Below are positions 35,401 through 47,200 of a stretch of 64,000 nt of DNA, one piece after another (position 1 is the stretch's first letter; the number at the start of each line of letters is the position of its first letter). The stretch lies in the NCBI RefSeq assembly GCF_037038585.1, contig NC_092541.1, positions 2,539,445-2,603,444 on the forward strand, read 5' to 3'. Origin of the DNA: Patagioenas fasciata. Taxonomy: Eukaryota > Chordata > Aves > Columbiformes > Columbidae. A program made the translations under genes and the position numbers. The notes beneath the pieces are model-generated. The model did not search any database and was not told where the DNA came from. It saw only the letters and a program-made list of their open reading frames with translations.

Positions 35401-36570
35401 GCAGCAGTAATGGGGACGTTGACACAGCACGTGCAGCCCCCACGGTGGCTTTCGCCACTCTGGTGGAGGTCCCGGGGGTCCGGTGGGGCTGGCGAAGGCA
35501 CCAACGCGTTCTCACCCACGCTGCACACCCGCTTGCGCTCTTCCTTGGGTTGGGTCGGGGGGGTTCGCAAGCACGCGGCCCCCAACGTGCCACAAAAGCT
35601 CGCTGCGTGCTGGGGACGTGTTGTGCCCAAAGCGATGGCTCTGCCCCGGTTCCCAGCACAGCCCCAGATCTGTCCCCAAGTGGGGGGCACACACAAGGCA
35701 TTAAGTCCTGCACTCGGATCTGGGCTGAGCCAGAAGGATGGAGCTGGCGGGGGGGGAACATGAGGCAGAGCCCAAGGGGCACTGAGGCTGCGGGAAAGGA
35801 GCTGGACCCTCGGTGCACAGCGGTCTGGGGGTGAGATGCTCAGCCGGGGAATAACCCCCCAGCCCAGGGACTGTTGTCCATGTGGAGCCACAGTATGAGG
35901 GGGACCGAGAGCACCCACGGCCCCGAGTGGGCACATCATGACACAGGAGCCAGGACGGCTTCTGGGGGTGCTGGCTGGGGGATAACAGGACCAGGAAAAA
36001 AAGACTGATGGATACAGCCTCATCCAAGCCCCCCCGAGCTTCTTCCACACCCCACGGCAGCTCCAGCCTCTCTGCCGAGCAGAAACCCCTTCCCCAAATC
36101 CTGCTGCTCGCAGCAGGTGGGGCGAGACACCTCGGTCTGCGATGGAAACCTGTGGCAGAGCAGGGACTGTCCCCTCCCGGCCACCTGTCCCCTCCACATT
36201 GGGTGAGGGGACAGAAACTGTCCCTGTAGCAGGGGGAGCACCCACAGGTGCCCATGCACACACCACAGCCTGTGGGAGCACTGGGGTCAGTGGGGCTGGG
36301 ATGGGACACAGGTGACCATAGTGGGCTCAGCCCCCAGGGGTGCACGTCCCAGCAGCAGACAAGTGTCGCTGGGGTCCTGGGTGAAGCCAACGGGTGCTGC
36401 TGGGGGTCCCAGTTTGGTGATCTGGTGGCAGCTGGGAGGCGATGCTGGGGTGGGGAAGCAGGTGGGTGGTAGGAGGGGGACAGCAGGGCAGCAGGTGGGG
36501 AGCGCAGGATGGCAGGTGGGGTCCCCCAGCAGCAGGTGGGGGGATAACCGGGGGGTCCCAGTACGAGGCG
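32400..36570. other. Non-coding DNA between ARHGAP23 and the 36.7-kb CpG island
   Basis: No gene is recognised. The open frames overlap on both strands, are G/C-driven and show no family motif. The only distinctive structure is the palindrome at 35,307-35,402. The minus strand could be intron if the 36.7-kb exon belongs to ARHGAP23. Confidence 0.5.
35307..35402. repeat. Perfect 96-bp palindrome, no spacer
   Basis: Arms 35307-35354 and 35355-35402 (48 bp each) are exact reverse complements meeting at ccta/tagg. This is the second perfect zero-spacer palindrome in the window, about 12 kb from the first. Confidence 0.95.
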
Positions 36571-36672
36571 CTCCCCGCCCTCAGACCCCAGCCCGGCGCC
36601 GAACCCCGTGGCTGCTGGACCCGACCCGTCCCCGCTGCGGTGGCCCCGGTCCCCCGTCCCGGCCGCTCCTAC

Positions 36673-36860
36673 CTGCTCCATGGGGCCGCTCAGGGCGCCG
36701 GTGCGGCGGGCGGACCGCGGGCCATGGGCCGGTCCCGATGCCGGTGGCGGAGCCGGCGCGCCCCGGTGCGGCCCCGCTGCTGCTGCCGCCGCCTCTCGCC
36801 GCCGCCGCCCACGCCCGGCGCCGCCCGGCGCATCCCGGGAGCGGCGTCATGTGAGCGGCG
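36673..36860 (-). CDS. Candidate upstream first exon, possibly ARHGAP23 (MEQ start)
   Basis: On the minus strand a CpG island ends in ATGGAGCAG (36673-36681) followed directly by a GTAGGA donor, in phase 0. A phase-0 donor can join ARHGAP23 exon 2, replacing the 17-residue MNGIAF start by MEQ. The rest of the interval would be 5' UTR. No competing downstream gene lies on this strand between here and ARHGAP23. Transcription is inferred from CpG density and the donor only. Confidence 0.4.
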
Positions 36861-37110
36861 GCGGCGGGAGGGGGCAACGCCCAGCCCCACCCGGGGCTCC
36901 GCCACCGCCCGCCCCCTGCCCGGTCCCCCCGACAGCCCGACCCCCCTCCCTGCGTCCCTCCATCCCTCCCTGCATCCCCCCTCCATTCCTCCCTCATCCA
37001 TCCCTCCACGGCAGCCCTGCATCCTGCCTCCCACCTTCCCTCACACCCCTTTACACTCCTCATCCTCCTTCTTTCCCTCCATCCAGCCTTCCTTCCACTC
37101 CTCCCCACCC

Positions 37111-37432
37111 TTCATCCATCCATCCATCCATCCATCCTCCCATCCCTCCATTCACCCTTCTTTCCATCCACCCATCCATCCCTCCATCCATCCTTCTTTC
37201 CATCCACCCATCCTCCCATTCATCCTCCCATCCCTCCATCCATCCATCCCTCCATTCATCCTTCTTTCCATCCACCCATCCATCCCTCCATCCCTCCATC
37301 CATCCCTCCATCCATCCATCCATCCATCCCTCCCTCCATCCATCCATCCCTCCATTCATCCTTCTTTCCATCCATCCATCCATCCATCCATCCATCCATC
37401 CATCCATCCACCCATCCATCCTTCCTCCATCT
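37111..37432. repeat. (CCAT)n microsatellite
   Basis: About 320 bp of ccatccatccatccct units interspersed with ttctttccatccac lie between ARHGAP23 and SOCS7. Looser C/T-rich copies extend back to about 36,950. Confidence 0.95.
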
Positions 37433-37439
37433 TCACAAC

Positions 37440-39300
37440 CATTCCCACTGACCCTTTCTTTCTCCTCCCCACTCACACACCCTCCATCCATCCAGCTCCA
37501 TCCATGCTCCTTTCCCTTCATCTCCTCCTCACCCCCCATCCTCCTTCCACCCATCCACTCGTGCAGTCCCCATCTCCCGGGGGTCCCCAGGGGCTGCCGA
37601 TGTGCCACGGGTGCCAGGGCTGGTGGCTGTGCCCAGGGTTGTGGTGACACCGTCTGAGTGGCACTGGCTGTCTGCAAGCGGCGGGTTCGTGGCCCCTGGC
37701 CCCGCCGGTGGCATTTCCCAGCGTGGCGGCCAAACCCTCCAGCCTGGGTAAATATTAGCTCGGAGGCAGCGCTGGTGCCAGGCCTGGGGACCTGCTGGGG
37801 ACACTGCCAGCACCCTGCGGGACTTGGCCAGCAGCACCCGTCCCCACGCTGGGCATTGGCTCCCTTGGTCCCCCTTGCACGGTCTCATTCTGTGCCTCAG
37901 TTTCCCTTGCACGGCCCCACGCTCTGCCTCAGTTTCCCTTGAGTGCTCCCGCAACGCATTGGGGTGAGTGAGGATGAGGAGGAGCAGAGCACCCACCCCA
38001 TCCCCGCGACACAGCCAAGCCGGTGCCACACTGGGGGGGACGGGGTGACCTGTCCCACATCTCCGGGTCAATCCGGCCTCATGGTTCGGGCAGGGCTGGC
38101 ACAGGAGGGGTCAGGGTGCAGGAGCAGCGACACCCCAACTGGCTTTTGTCAGGCTCAGACCCGGCACAGTGTGGGCAGGGGACCCCCCAGACCCCCCCCG
38201 CCTGGCGCTGGGCACCCATGGGGGTTGGGGAGGGGTCCCCAAAGGGGTCCCCGCGCTGCAGCAGCGCCCCAGGGGTTGGGGGGGGAGCTGAGCAGGGAGC
38301 GGGTGGGAAGAAAGCGGCTTTTGTCTGGGGGCTCCGAACCTCGCCGTGGGGGGGGGCGCGGGGGAAATTCGCTGTTTTCTGATGCTAATGAGCTGTTAAA
38401 AATAAAGCACAGCGCAGCGCAGCCATGTTGGGGCTTTTCCAGGGCGGTTCGGAGGCGGCGGACAAAGGGGCTTTATGGGGCTGGGGGGGGGACAGGGGGG
38501 TTGTCCCAGCCCTGCGGGTCCCCATGGCCCTGGGGCACCCCCCGTGCAGGGCGAGTCCCGGGGTGCAGCGGTTCCCAACGGGGCGAACCCCAAATCCTGC
38601 CCGCGGGGCTCGTGATGTGGGGGGGCGGGCGGTGGCATTTTGGCTCCAGCCCCCGGGGATCGGAGCAGCCAAGAAACAAAATTCCCCAGGAGGCCCCCCC
38701 TCCCGCCCCGATGTCGGATCCCCCGTCTGGTCCCGTCAAAGGGCCCTTTGTCCCCACGCAGAGCCCTGGCCGGGGGAACTGTCCCCATGGCTGTGACACT
38801 GCGGCACAGAGGGGGGCAAAGGCGGTGGGGAAGGCAAAGGCTGGGAGGGGGCAAAGGCCGGGGGGGGGGCAAAGTGGGGGGGGAAGGGGGCGCAAAGGTT
38901 GGGGGGGAAGCAGAAGTGTGGGGGGAGAACAGGGCTCCCCAGCCCCCCCATACCCCAACACCCCCTTGCTGCCTCACACCCAGTGATAGAGGAGGATGAG
39001 GAGGGGGGGATGAAGCCCCCCCATTCACACGCAGCAGCCATGGCGGGGGGGCTGCACACCCCCCATCTCAGCCCCATTCTGTCACCTCGCAGCCTTTGAT
39101 CTGCCAAACTCAGGGGTGTTCAAAGCGGTTTGATAGAGGGTGGGGATGTAGGGACGTGGGTCCCGTGCCCCCCGGGGGGCGATGAGGGGAAGTTGGGGGG
39201 CAGGAGCTGGACCAGCACATCTCCACACACCCCCCATGGGGATGCAAGTGAGGACCCTGGGAGGGGGTAAATCAGTGACCCAGGACTCCAAATGAAACAC
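37440..39300. other. Non-coding DNA before the SOCS7 3' end
   Basis: No gene is seen. The stretch is GC-rich with G-runs. About 38,813-38,905 repeats a ggggcaaaggc motif five times or so, which could form quadruplexes. It ends next to the SOCS7 poly(A) signal. Confidence 0.5.
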
Positions 39301-39325
39301 AGCACAGAGAACAATTTCCAACGAT

Positions 39326-39331
39326 TTTATT
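39326..39331 (-). terminator. SOCS7: Poly(A) signal of SOCS7 (AATAAA on the minus strand)
   Basis: tttatt on the plus strand lies at the end of an AT-rich 3' UTR, just before the sequence turns GC-rich and intergenic. The cleavage site is inferred near 39,305. Confidence 0.6.
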
Positions 39332-42300
39332 CTTTCAAACCCTCGCTCTCTTCCCTTCCCACCCCCTCAGCCGAAAAGAAAAATGAACCAAAACGACGCT
39401 AGAAATGAGTTACAAACACAGGAGTCACTTAAAAAAAACCCCAAACCAAACCAAAATACCCCAAAGAAACCCCAAAATGTGGGAACTTCACGCCAGCTTC
39501 CCCCACAGGACCTGCAGCAGGTACGGACGGCTCACACGAGAGGCCAAACATGCCTATTAATACAATATATACAGACAAACCCACAGGTACAACCAGGCCC
39601 CCCCCCCCAGCCCCCAAAATAACCAAACACACCCAAAAGTGCATTTGTCGTGTTTATATCAAAAAAACCACATCTTTTTTTCTTCTGAAAGATTGGCCTG
39701 CAAGTCTGCTTTGTTTTTCTTTTTTTTACCATTTAGTAACTTTTAATATAGTTTATGAAAATAAATTATACAGCGACTATTTTAATAAATAAAGCACACA
39801 CAAAAAATTAAAAAAAAAAAAAAGTAAAATTAAGCAAAAGCTGCGTTTTTACCAAAGGGTGGTTGGAGAGTCCTTGGCGCTCATCGGCTGCCCAAATCTG
39901 CTCCTTTTCAGTCATTTCCTCCCCAAAACGCTCCCCGATGAGGGTTCAGCCCCAAGCGTCACCTGCAGCCCCCACCTGGGTCCCCGCACAGGCACAACGA
40001 CACAAATCCCTGTGAAAAACCTTGGTTTTGGGTTTAAAAAGGGGCCAGATACCTAACCAGCACTTCCCACCCAAACCAAGGGTGAGAAGCCACAGGGTGT
40101 TGCCAACCAGGTCGGACCCATCCAGCTGAAAAAGGCGCTTTATTCCACGCTTTGGTAGTTTTCATGGCCCGTTTCATCGCTCACCCGTCTCCGGTGGACG
40201 GAGGGGGACGGTGACAACCTCTGCAGAATTCAAGGTTGGACAAAGGATGCTGTGAATCAGCAGGATGAGAGCACCCTCCAGAACCAAGCTCCGAACCCAC
40301 ACGCGGCAGCAATCCCGCCCGACCGGGGATGGGGGTCCATGGGCAGGAATGGATGGAGCCGCCCGCACCCACAAAAACCATCGTCCCCCCCAGCAGGGAC
40401 CCCTCTGCTCACACCCAAACCCCAAACTGAGCTCTGGACCTTTTCCATATTCAAAGAGCAGCTCAGATCCTTCAGCTGAGGAGCATCTGCCATGGGGACA
40501 CACACCAAGGTGACACATCAGTGTCCCAGCAGCCCAACACCGCTTATCCTCCATCATTCCAGCTACTGTAGATGGATCCCAACTGTCAGGGGCTGTCCCC
40601 ACAAAGAACAGGGTTCAGATTAACAGAAATCCTACATTCTCCCCAAAATCAGCCTGTTGGAGGTGTGGAATTCAAGTATCGCCCCTTAAGTCTGGCTACT
40701 GCTTCAAGGGGTCTGAACACAGCAGAGCTGCCCCGTGCACCACCACGGGGAGTGTGGGGACACAGGGAGCCATTGGGGACACAGGGAGCTCCCCAGGTGA
40801 CACAGGGGTGCAGGACAGCAGCATGGCACAAGGTTGTGTGTTTCAAGCCCCACATGGGCAGGATGGACCCTGCACCCTTCCCAGTGAGCACCAGTTTCCC
40901 CAGTTCAGCTGCTCTCCATTCCCAAAGCAGCCAGCGCCGTCTCCATCCCAGGCCGGGGAAGGGGGACATAGGGGCTTCTCCGTGGCTTTTTTAAGAGACT
41001 GGCAGCTCATCACCCATCACCCCAGCCCAGACCATCACGTTCTTGTCTCCGGGGTCTCTTTTTGGAGAGAAGCTTTGCAGGACACACACAAACACCATTT
41101 ATCACGGGCACGGAGCTGGACACTTCAGGTATCAGCCCAGGATTTGCGCTCAGGACGGTTTTTTCCTTTTCAGTCCAAGGATAAGTTGGAAGATTCAAAT
41201 CTCCAGCACAGGGAGGAGCAGCAGGGCCGTGTGTGCGGGTGTTCGAGCTTCACCTGCACAAGCACAGATGCTTTTCCCCTCCCCTGACATTCGCTGTGCG
41301 TTTCAATCAAAGCAGTCGCGTTAATTCGCGGGCTCTGCCGTAACTCGGGGTGAGCTGCAGGTTTACAGCTGGGGGACAAACGCTGGTCCCCAAACAGAGG
41401 GGACACAGGGGCTGGAGACCACATCAACCCCAGTTCCCCCAGGGTCAGGATATGCTGGTTTTGGGGCAGCATCGCCCCGACAACGCAATGCAAAGTCAGT
41501 AGTGAGTTGTGTCCCATGAGGTATTTCTACAGGTTTTGAAGCTTAGTTATTAGTTTCATCTGGAAGTCAAATCCTTTTTAAAAACAACGTACTTTGTTTT
41601 GTCCAAGACCAAAACAGAGACCAGAGGTGACGGTGAAGAAAGGGGGGTGGGATTCTTAGCACCCCTCGCAGCGATGCTTGGCGGGGACGGACAATCTGAA
41701 TGTTTCCAGGCTGCTTTAAAACCCACACAATGGTGTCGAATTCAAGGACATAAATCATCATTCTGCAGGGCAAGACCCAAGTCCCAGCAGCTCCTGAGGG
41801 TGTGGATCTGGGATCCGGAGACCTGGAGTGCATGGCACCACGTCTTCAGACCACGTATGGCACCATGTTTTCGGATGGAGTGAGAGCACAGGGACGCCCA
41901 CTTGTTCAAACCCAGGAAGAAAAGGTGCTTTTCCAGGCTTCTCAGCATCACTTCAGGCCAACTTTAAGCTCAGTGGAGTGGATGGAACAGAAAGCCGGGA
42001 TTTGAAGGTGCAGGGGGGTCTTGCAGCCAGTGCCAAACCCAGAAACACAAGAGCCACCGACCTCTCTTGGTTCGGCAATTTCTGAGCTGCTGCGGTTCTG
42101 TGGAGGGGGGGAAGCAGCAAGCAGGCTCATGCGGATCAGCTGCTGCTCCAGAAGGACCCTCAGTCATCTGCTTCTTGCTCCAAGACACCCGGAGATGACT
42201 CGATGCCCCAGTGGCTCCTGCTCAGCATCCTCCACCGCTCAACAGAAGCCACTCGATTCACTCACAGCTTTGGGAGGTGGCCAGAGAAAGGCTGAGAGTG

Positions 42301-43272
42301 CAAACCCCACGGCTCTGAGAGATGGAGATCGCTGCAGCAAGTACCTTCAGCCCACGGGTGCAGCAGCAGCTTCAGGATCCCCTTCCACTTGTCGGTGGGT
42401 TCCACGAAATCTTCCAGTGTTCGCAGAGGCAGCAGCACCAACCGTTCCCTTCAGCAGAAGGCTCCAGGACATCCAAACGGCTCACACGCTCCTCCTTTCT
42501 TAGGCTCAGCTTAAAAGCACATAGGAGCGTTCTGCAAAGCTCAGCTGCACAAAACCAGGTCCGGTTCTCTCCTCCCAAATCCTAGAATGCTGGGGAGCTG
42601 TGCAGCTGTTCGGAGCTGCGTGATCCCCAGGGGTTAATTCTATGGAGCTGCAGGTGATTCTGGCTCAGTCGGTCCCTGAGCAGCAATCCAGGTCCGTCCC
42701 AGCTCTCCAGCTCCGTCCCAGCTCAGCGAGGGCCAAAGATCAGTCTTGCCATCCCTCCTGGAGCAGATGATCTTCCCCGAGAGTCCCCTCCTCTATCTCT
42801 CCCCGCCTTGAAGTTTCCAAGGGAGGATAAAAAACATAAAATTCAGCCGATCATAACACAGTTAATTCTCATGCTGAAAACAAAACAAAACATCAAAAAT
42901 AATAATAATTAAAAAAAAGCTTTCAAAAAAATCGTAAATAGTGCCGTGACATTCTTTGTTCCGCGGGAGCCCGCGAGCGGGGCGCAGCGTCGCTGAGACT
43001 CCGCTTGCCGCTGGGAGCCGCGGCTCTCGCTCCCGCTCTGCTGCGCTTCTGGGGAGCCCGGAGCCCCCTTCTCTGTACAACGGAGCTCAGGAGCGGCACC
43101 GCAGGAACAGCTTCGCCGGGGCGCGTCTCCTCCTGGCACAGCGGGCACGGGATGGTGACAAAGCAGCTCCTGCTGGGAGGAGAGAGGGATCAGCCTGCTG
43201 ATCAGGCTGCGGTTGGTTGGGCACGAGAGCGAGCACGGGCTGGCGTGGGCACCGATACACAAGAGAAAATAG

Positions 43273-43545
43273 TAGAATCATAGAATCATTTTGGGTGGAA
43301 AAGCCCCTCAAGACTGAGTCCAACCATAACCCACCCCTGGCACTGCCCCATGTCCCTGAGAACCTCATGTCCGTCTGTCCAGCCCTCCAGGGATGGTGAC
43401 TCCAGCACTGCCCTGGGCAGCCTGTTCCAATGCCCCACAGCCCTTTGGGGGAGAAATTGTTCCCCACATCCAACCTCAACCTCCCCTGGTGCAACCTGGG
43501 GCTGTCTCCTGAAAGCCTCAGTCCCCTCCCCAAGGCTGGGCAATG
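43273..43545 (-). mobile_element. CR1 LINE 3' fragment in the SOCS7 3' UTR
   Basis: It starts tagaatcatagaatcatttt and continues ctgagtccaaccataaccc, ctgggcagcctgttcc, gagaaattgttccccac and cctggtgcaacctgggg. This is the reverse complement of a CR1 3' end, about 270 bp, in the same sense as SOCS7. It is closely similar to the 10,838-11,060 copy, so probably the same subfamily. Confidence 0.93.
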
Positions 43546-43694
43546 GTAAAAGGCCATAGAGCGAATCTCCCGAGCTGCTTTGGGTGGGTTTTGTGTTTTC
43601 TTTGCAATCAGAGCGATTCACGTTTGACGGGATGGGACTGGGGACACACGCACGTACCATCAGGGACAGCCTCAAGATGGGTGAGTTGGACTCG

Positions 43695-44256
43695 CTACGT
43701 GGAGGCTTCGGTGTCCTGCTTCTGTCTGGAGATGAGCTGAGCCTCCTTCAGCGACAGGTACACCTCCTCCTGCGGGTCGTAGTAGTAGAACTTGCGGATG
43801 TAGGAGATCAGGGGCCTGGGGAATGGACAAGAAGCTTTAACCCCGAGCCACAACCACCCCAGCCTCGAAGGACAACCCGAACCCCCAGCGCTGTCACCTC
43901 CAAAACAGGAGCTGTACCCCAAGGCGACGGCGCAAGGAGGTGACACCTCATTCCTGAGCTGGTTGCCGCCCCCACATGCATCCTTACACACCCCAGGACG
44001 TTTAACTTGCTGTCCCAAGGCTGAAAAAGCCACCTCGTCCCTCCCAGAGCCCTCATTGCAGATCCAGACACTTCTCCAGGTAGAAACCAGAGGGACTTGT
44101 CCCCTGTCCCCAGGACTCACTTGGGCAGTGGTAGCTCGGGGATGTGATCGATCCGGACCAGCTGCCGGATCCGAAAGCGGCAAAGGTGCTGAAGGGATTT
44201 GACGTTGCTGAACCTGGAGACGGGATACAGGAGCTGGACAGGCGTTGGAGGGAGAC
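43695..44256 (-). CDS. SOCS7: SOCS7 last two coding exons (SOCS box and C-terminus)
   Basis: Exons 44121-44256 and 43695-43815. The BC box is [10 protein letters not shown], which binds Elongin C, and the Cullin-5 box is LPLP. The C-terminus [19 protein letters not shown] is specific to SOCS7. Ligase-recruiting residues are intact. The acceptor of exon 44121-44256 is CGCCAAG; an apparent CTCCAG inside the exon (at 44214-44219) is not used, because the extra segment [14 protein letters not shown] is conserved coding sequence. Confidence 0.93.
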
Positions 44257-47200
44257 CTTGGCGAAACAACAAAACGCAATATTGGAGATAAGCGTTGTAT
44301 CAGAAACCGATTCGGAAAGGAAAAGGCGGCTCTGGGGAAGCAGAGCTCTTGGTGAGGCTGAGAACAACAGATCCCCCAGGAGCTCAGTGCTTTGGGTCGC
44401 TTGGGACTGGGGAGCCAAACTTTCCAGGGGTGACACCCCTTTGGCTGCAAAATACCCCCAATAACAGCTCTGATGTGAAGGGCTGGCTGCAGAACAGCAG
44501 AGCCTGGGACACCACGAGCTCCTTTTTATCTCTTCATATTGAGAAGTATCAGGGTTTCAAAAGGATGCAGAAGAAAAGCCGAAGCAGCAGACGGGCAGCA
44601 CGACCAGCACATCGGCTTCGCTCTGCACAACCCTCCGGGCAGCTCTAGCGAGGCGCCCAAAACCCGGGGGATTGGGTCAGCTCAAGCTGTGCTAAAATCG
44701 CTCATTCTTGGGTGATGAGGTCAGGCACAAAGGTGGAGGCGGTGGCGGCTTCGCTCCAACCAGCTCCCCACGCAGCAAACAGCCTGGGAGCGAGCAGCGT
44801 CCGTCCGTCCGTCCATCCATCTCCCCAAACCTCCTCCTTCCCCAAAGCATTGAGCCCACAGAACCAAACGGTCAACAGGAGCCCCAGGAAGGATCTCCAG
44901 GAGCCAGGATCATGCACAGCACAAGGTTTTCTCTGTCTTTGCAGGATTCAAAGCTCGTTACACTCTCACCCCCTCCTGCTGGCTCATCCGAGGGCAACAG
45001 AGTGCAAGGAGAAAAGGGAGAGCTCTTCATACTGAGAGGGTCTCAAACTGCTCGAGGTAGCTTGGGAAGCTGCAAGGCGGCTTTTGAGAGAGCAAAGAAC
45101 AGCCGTCAATTGAAGGCTGGATTCTTCCCCCACTTCTCATTCTCCTCCCAAAAAGGAATGAGCCTCATGAGCCTCCAGTAGCGCAGCCAGCAATGAGGAG
45201 CTGGAAACAGCTCCCTCCCCGAGCAGCCGTTCGGCCGGAGAACGGCACCAACGGGCACAGCGGGGATCCCAAAGGTTCCCCCAGTAGAGATCAGACTTTG
45301 CTTCCCATGGATCGCAGCCCTAAGAAGCATCCGAGGCTGCTCCCGGATGGAGATGCAGGAGCCAGCAGCACGGGGGGACCAGGCAGCGAGGGACCCTCAG
45401 GAAGGGCACAGCGCTGATTGGGGGGGATATTTCATTTTTGGATGATATTTTTCTAGAGCAAGTCATTTCTACAGTATTAGGTTAAAGTACCAATGTTTGG
45501 TAATGCTTGAGCTCAATGATCTTAAAGGTCTTTTCCAACCCAAATGATTCAGATTTGCCTGGATTTCTAAGCCTTATCCCTAAGGGGAAGAGATCTCAGG
45601 ACCAGGAAGGTAAAGTATCTTTAAGCCAAAAGGATTTTTGGAAGGTACCTGGCAAAACCAGCCTTCCATCCCTCTCCTCCCCAAAGCACAGGCACATTAC
45701 GAGTGAGCGCTGCAGTTATCAGCGCCGTCTGCAGCAGAGGGCAACACTGAGAAGCCAGCGGGTAGGGATGCAGCCCGAAGCCACGTGAACCGGCTCTGTA
45801 GGACAGACGGACAGACAGACCGATGGCCGATCACACAGCAAAACACCCCCAGACTCACCCGGAACCCTGGAGCGCAGGAAGTAAAGAAACTTCCCATTCT
45901 TGGAGTGCATGATGGCCCTCTTGATGAACTCCACCACCGACTGGCACCGGTCCTCAAACTTGGGGTGGCACCACAGGCTGAAGGTCCCTTCCGAGAGAAC
46001 AGAAACCGTTTCGTGTTACAGCGGCAAGAGGAGACCTTTAGAGTCCTCTTCTGCCAGCCCCGCTTACCTCAGCACAGGTGCAGCTCCATGTTCTCATCAG
46101 CTGCTTCAAACACCTTAATTCAAATTACTGCCAACTTAGAACCAGGGTCAGGACACCCCAACACAGCCCCCCCCATGCTGCCACCTGACACCGCGGGTGC
46201 TCTGAGCTCCAGTGCCAAACCATGAAACCGGAGCTGGGCAACCCGGGGTAAACAGCCCTCAAACCCATTTACTGATCTTAAACTGGGTTAAGTTTAAGCC
46301 TCAAGTCAGACCAGCCTCATTGTCTCTTTGTGCTGCGACAGATGCTCCCTCCCTGCACCAAAACGCAGTTGTTTGTCCCCTGAATCATGTGCGACACCCC
46401 TGATCTGCTCCAGCTCCACGATCCTCCCCACAGCTCGGCTTTACTGGGAAATGATGGCTCTTATCTCTCCCACACTGGGAGCGATGAGCTGGGTTTGCAC
46501 CTGCTAGACATCAGCGAGCACAAAACTAATTAATTATTGGGAATCTCGGATTCAATGAGCCCTTAGAAGGGGCCAGTAGGTGCAAAGGACAAGGCACAAA
46601 CACCAGCCTCCCTTAAAACACAAAGATGTTCTGGTTTCTTCCTCCCATCCACCTGGAAGCTGAGGGTCAAGGGTCCTCTCACCGTTCCCAGCCTCCCCAT
46701 TTGTCACCTCCATGGGTTTATCAAAGCGCTGGGCTCTGCAGTTTTCCATGGTGCTGCAGTGCACTCAGCACAGGGCACCTGGGGGTGCACAGAGCTGCTC
46801 ACACACAATGGCTCTGCACCCCGAAAAACTGAGCCCCAGTGCGGTGCCATCATCCATGGAGACAGAGAACTCGGGGACACCTGGCTCAGGAGGCTCCCAG
46901 ACCAAATCCCAGCCCCAAAACCCAAGAAACTATCAGCAAAAGAAGTTTGTTCCAAAGCTCAATGATGAAGAAGCATCCCCCATACAAGTGACCTCCTCCA
47001 GCTGCAAGAGCTCCTTGGAATTTCCATAAGGATGGGGTGATGAAAATCCCTCCTAATTACACAACAGGCAGGGAGGGGGAACTGGCTCTAGACGGGTTGT
47101 AATTAACGCTGGGGTATCTTCTCATCAGAGGGCTCAGGAGCAGATGTGCTGCAGAGTTTTGCTACCAGAACTGGGAGAAAACACCAGCAGCACCCCTGGG

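Larger units (their letters stand above)
39305..43694 (-). other. SOCS7: SOCS7 3' untranslated region (about 4.4 kb)
   Basis: It lies between the SOCS7 stop (43695-43697, minus strand) and the inferred poly(A) site. It is moderately AT-rich, with an A/T-only stretch around 39,720-39,830. A CR1 copy sits at 43,273-43,545, starting about 150 nt after the stop. No other exon is recognised. The length fits long regulatory 3' UTRs but is not proven. Confidence 0.6.

Noticed and set aside
36442-37657. Plus-strand 350-400 aa frames rich in HPSIHPS
   Set aside because: They are translations of the CCAT microsatellite.
44214-44219. CTCCAG acceptor within the SOCS7 SOCS-box exon
   Set aside because: Using it would also keep frame only with a different upstream phase and would remove [14 protein letters not shown], which matches the known protein. 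The acceptor at 44,257 fits better.
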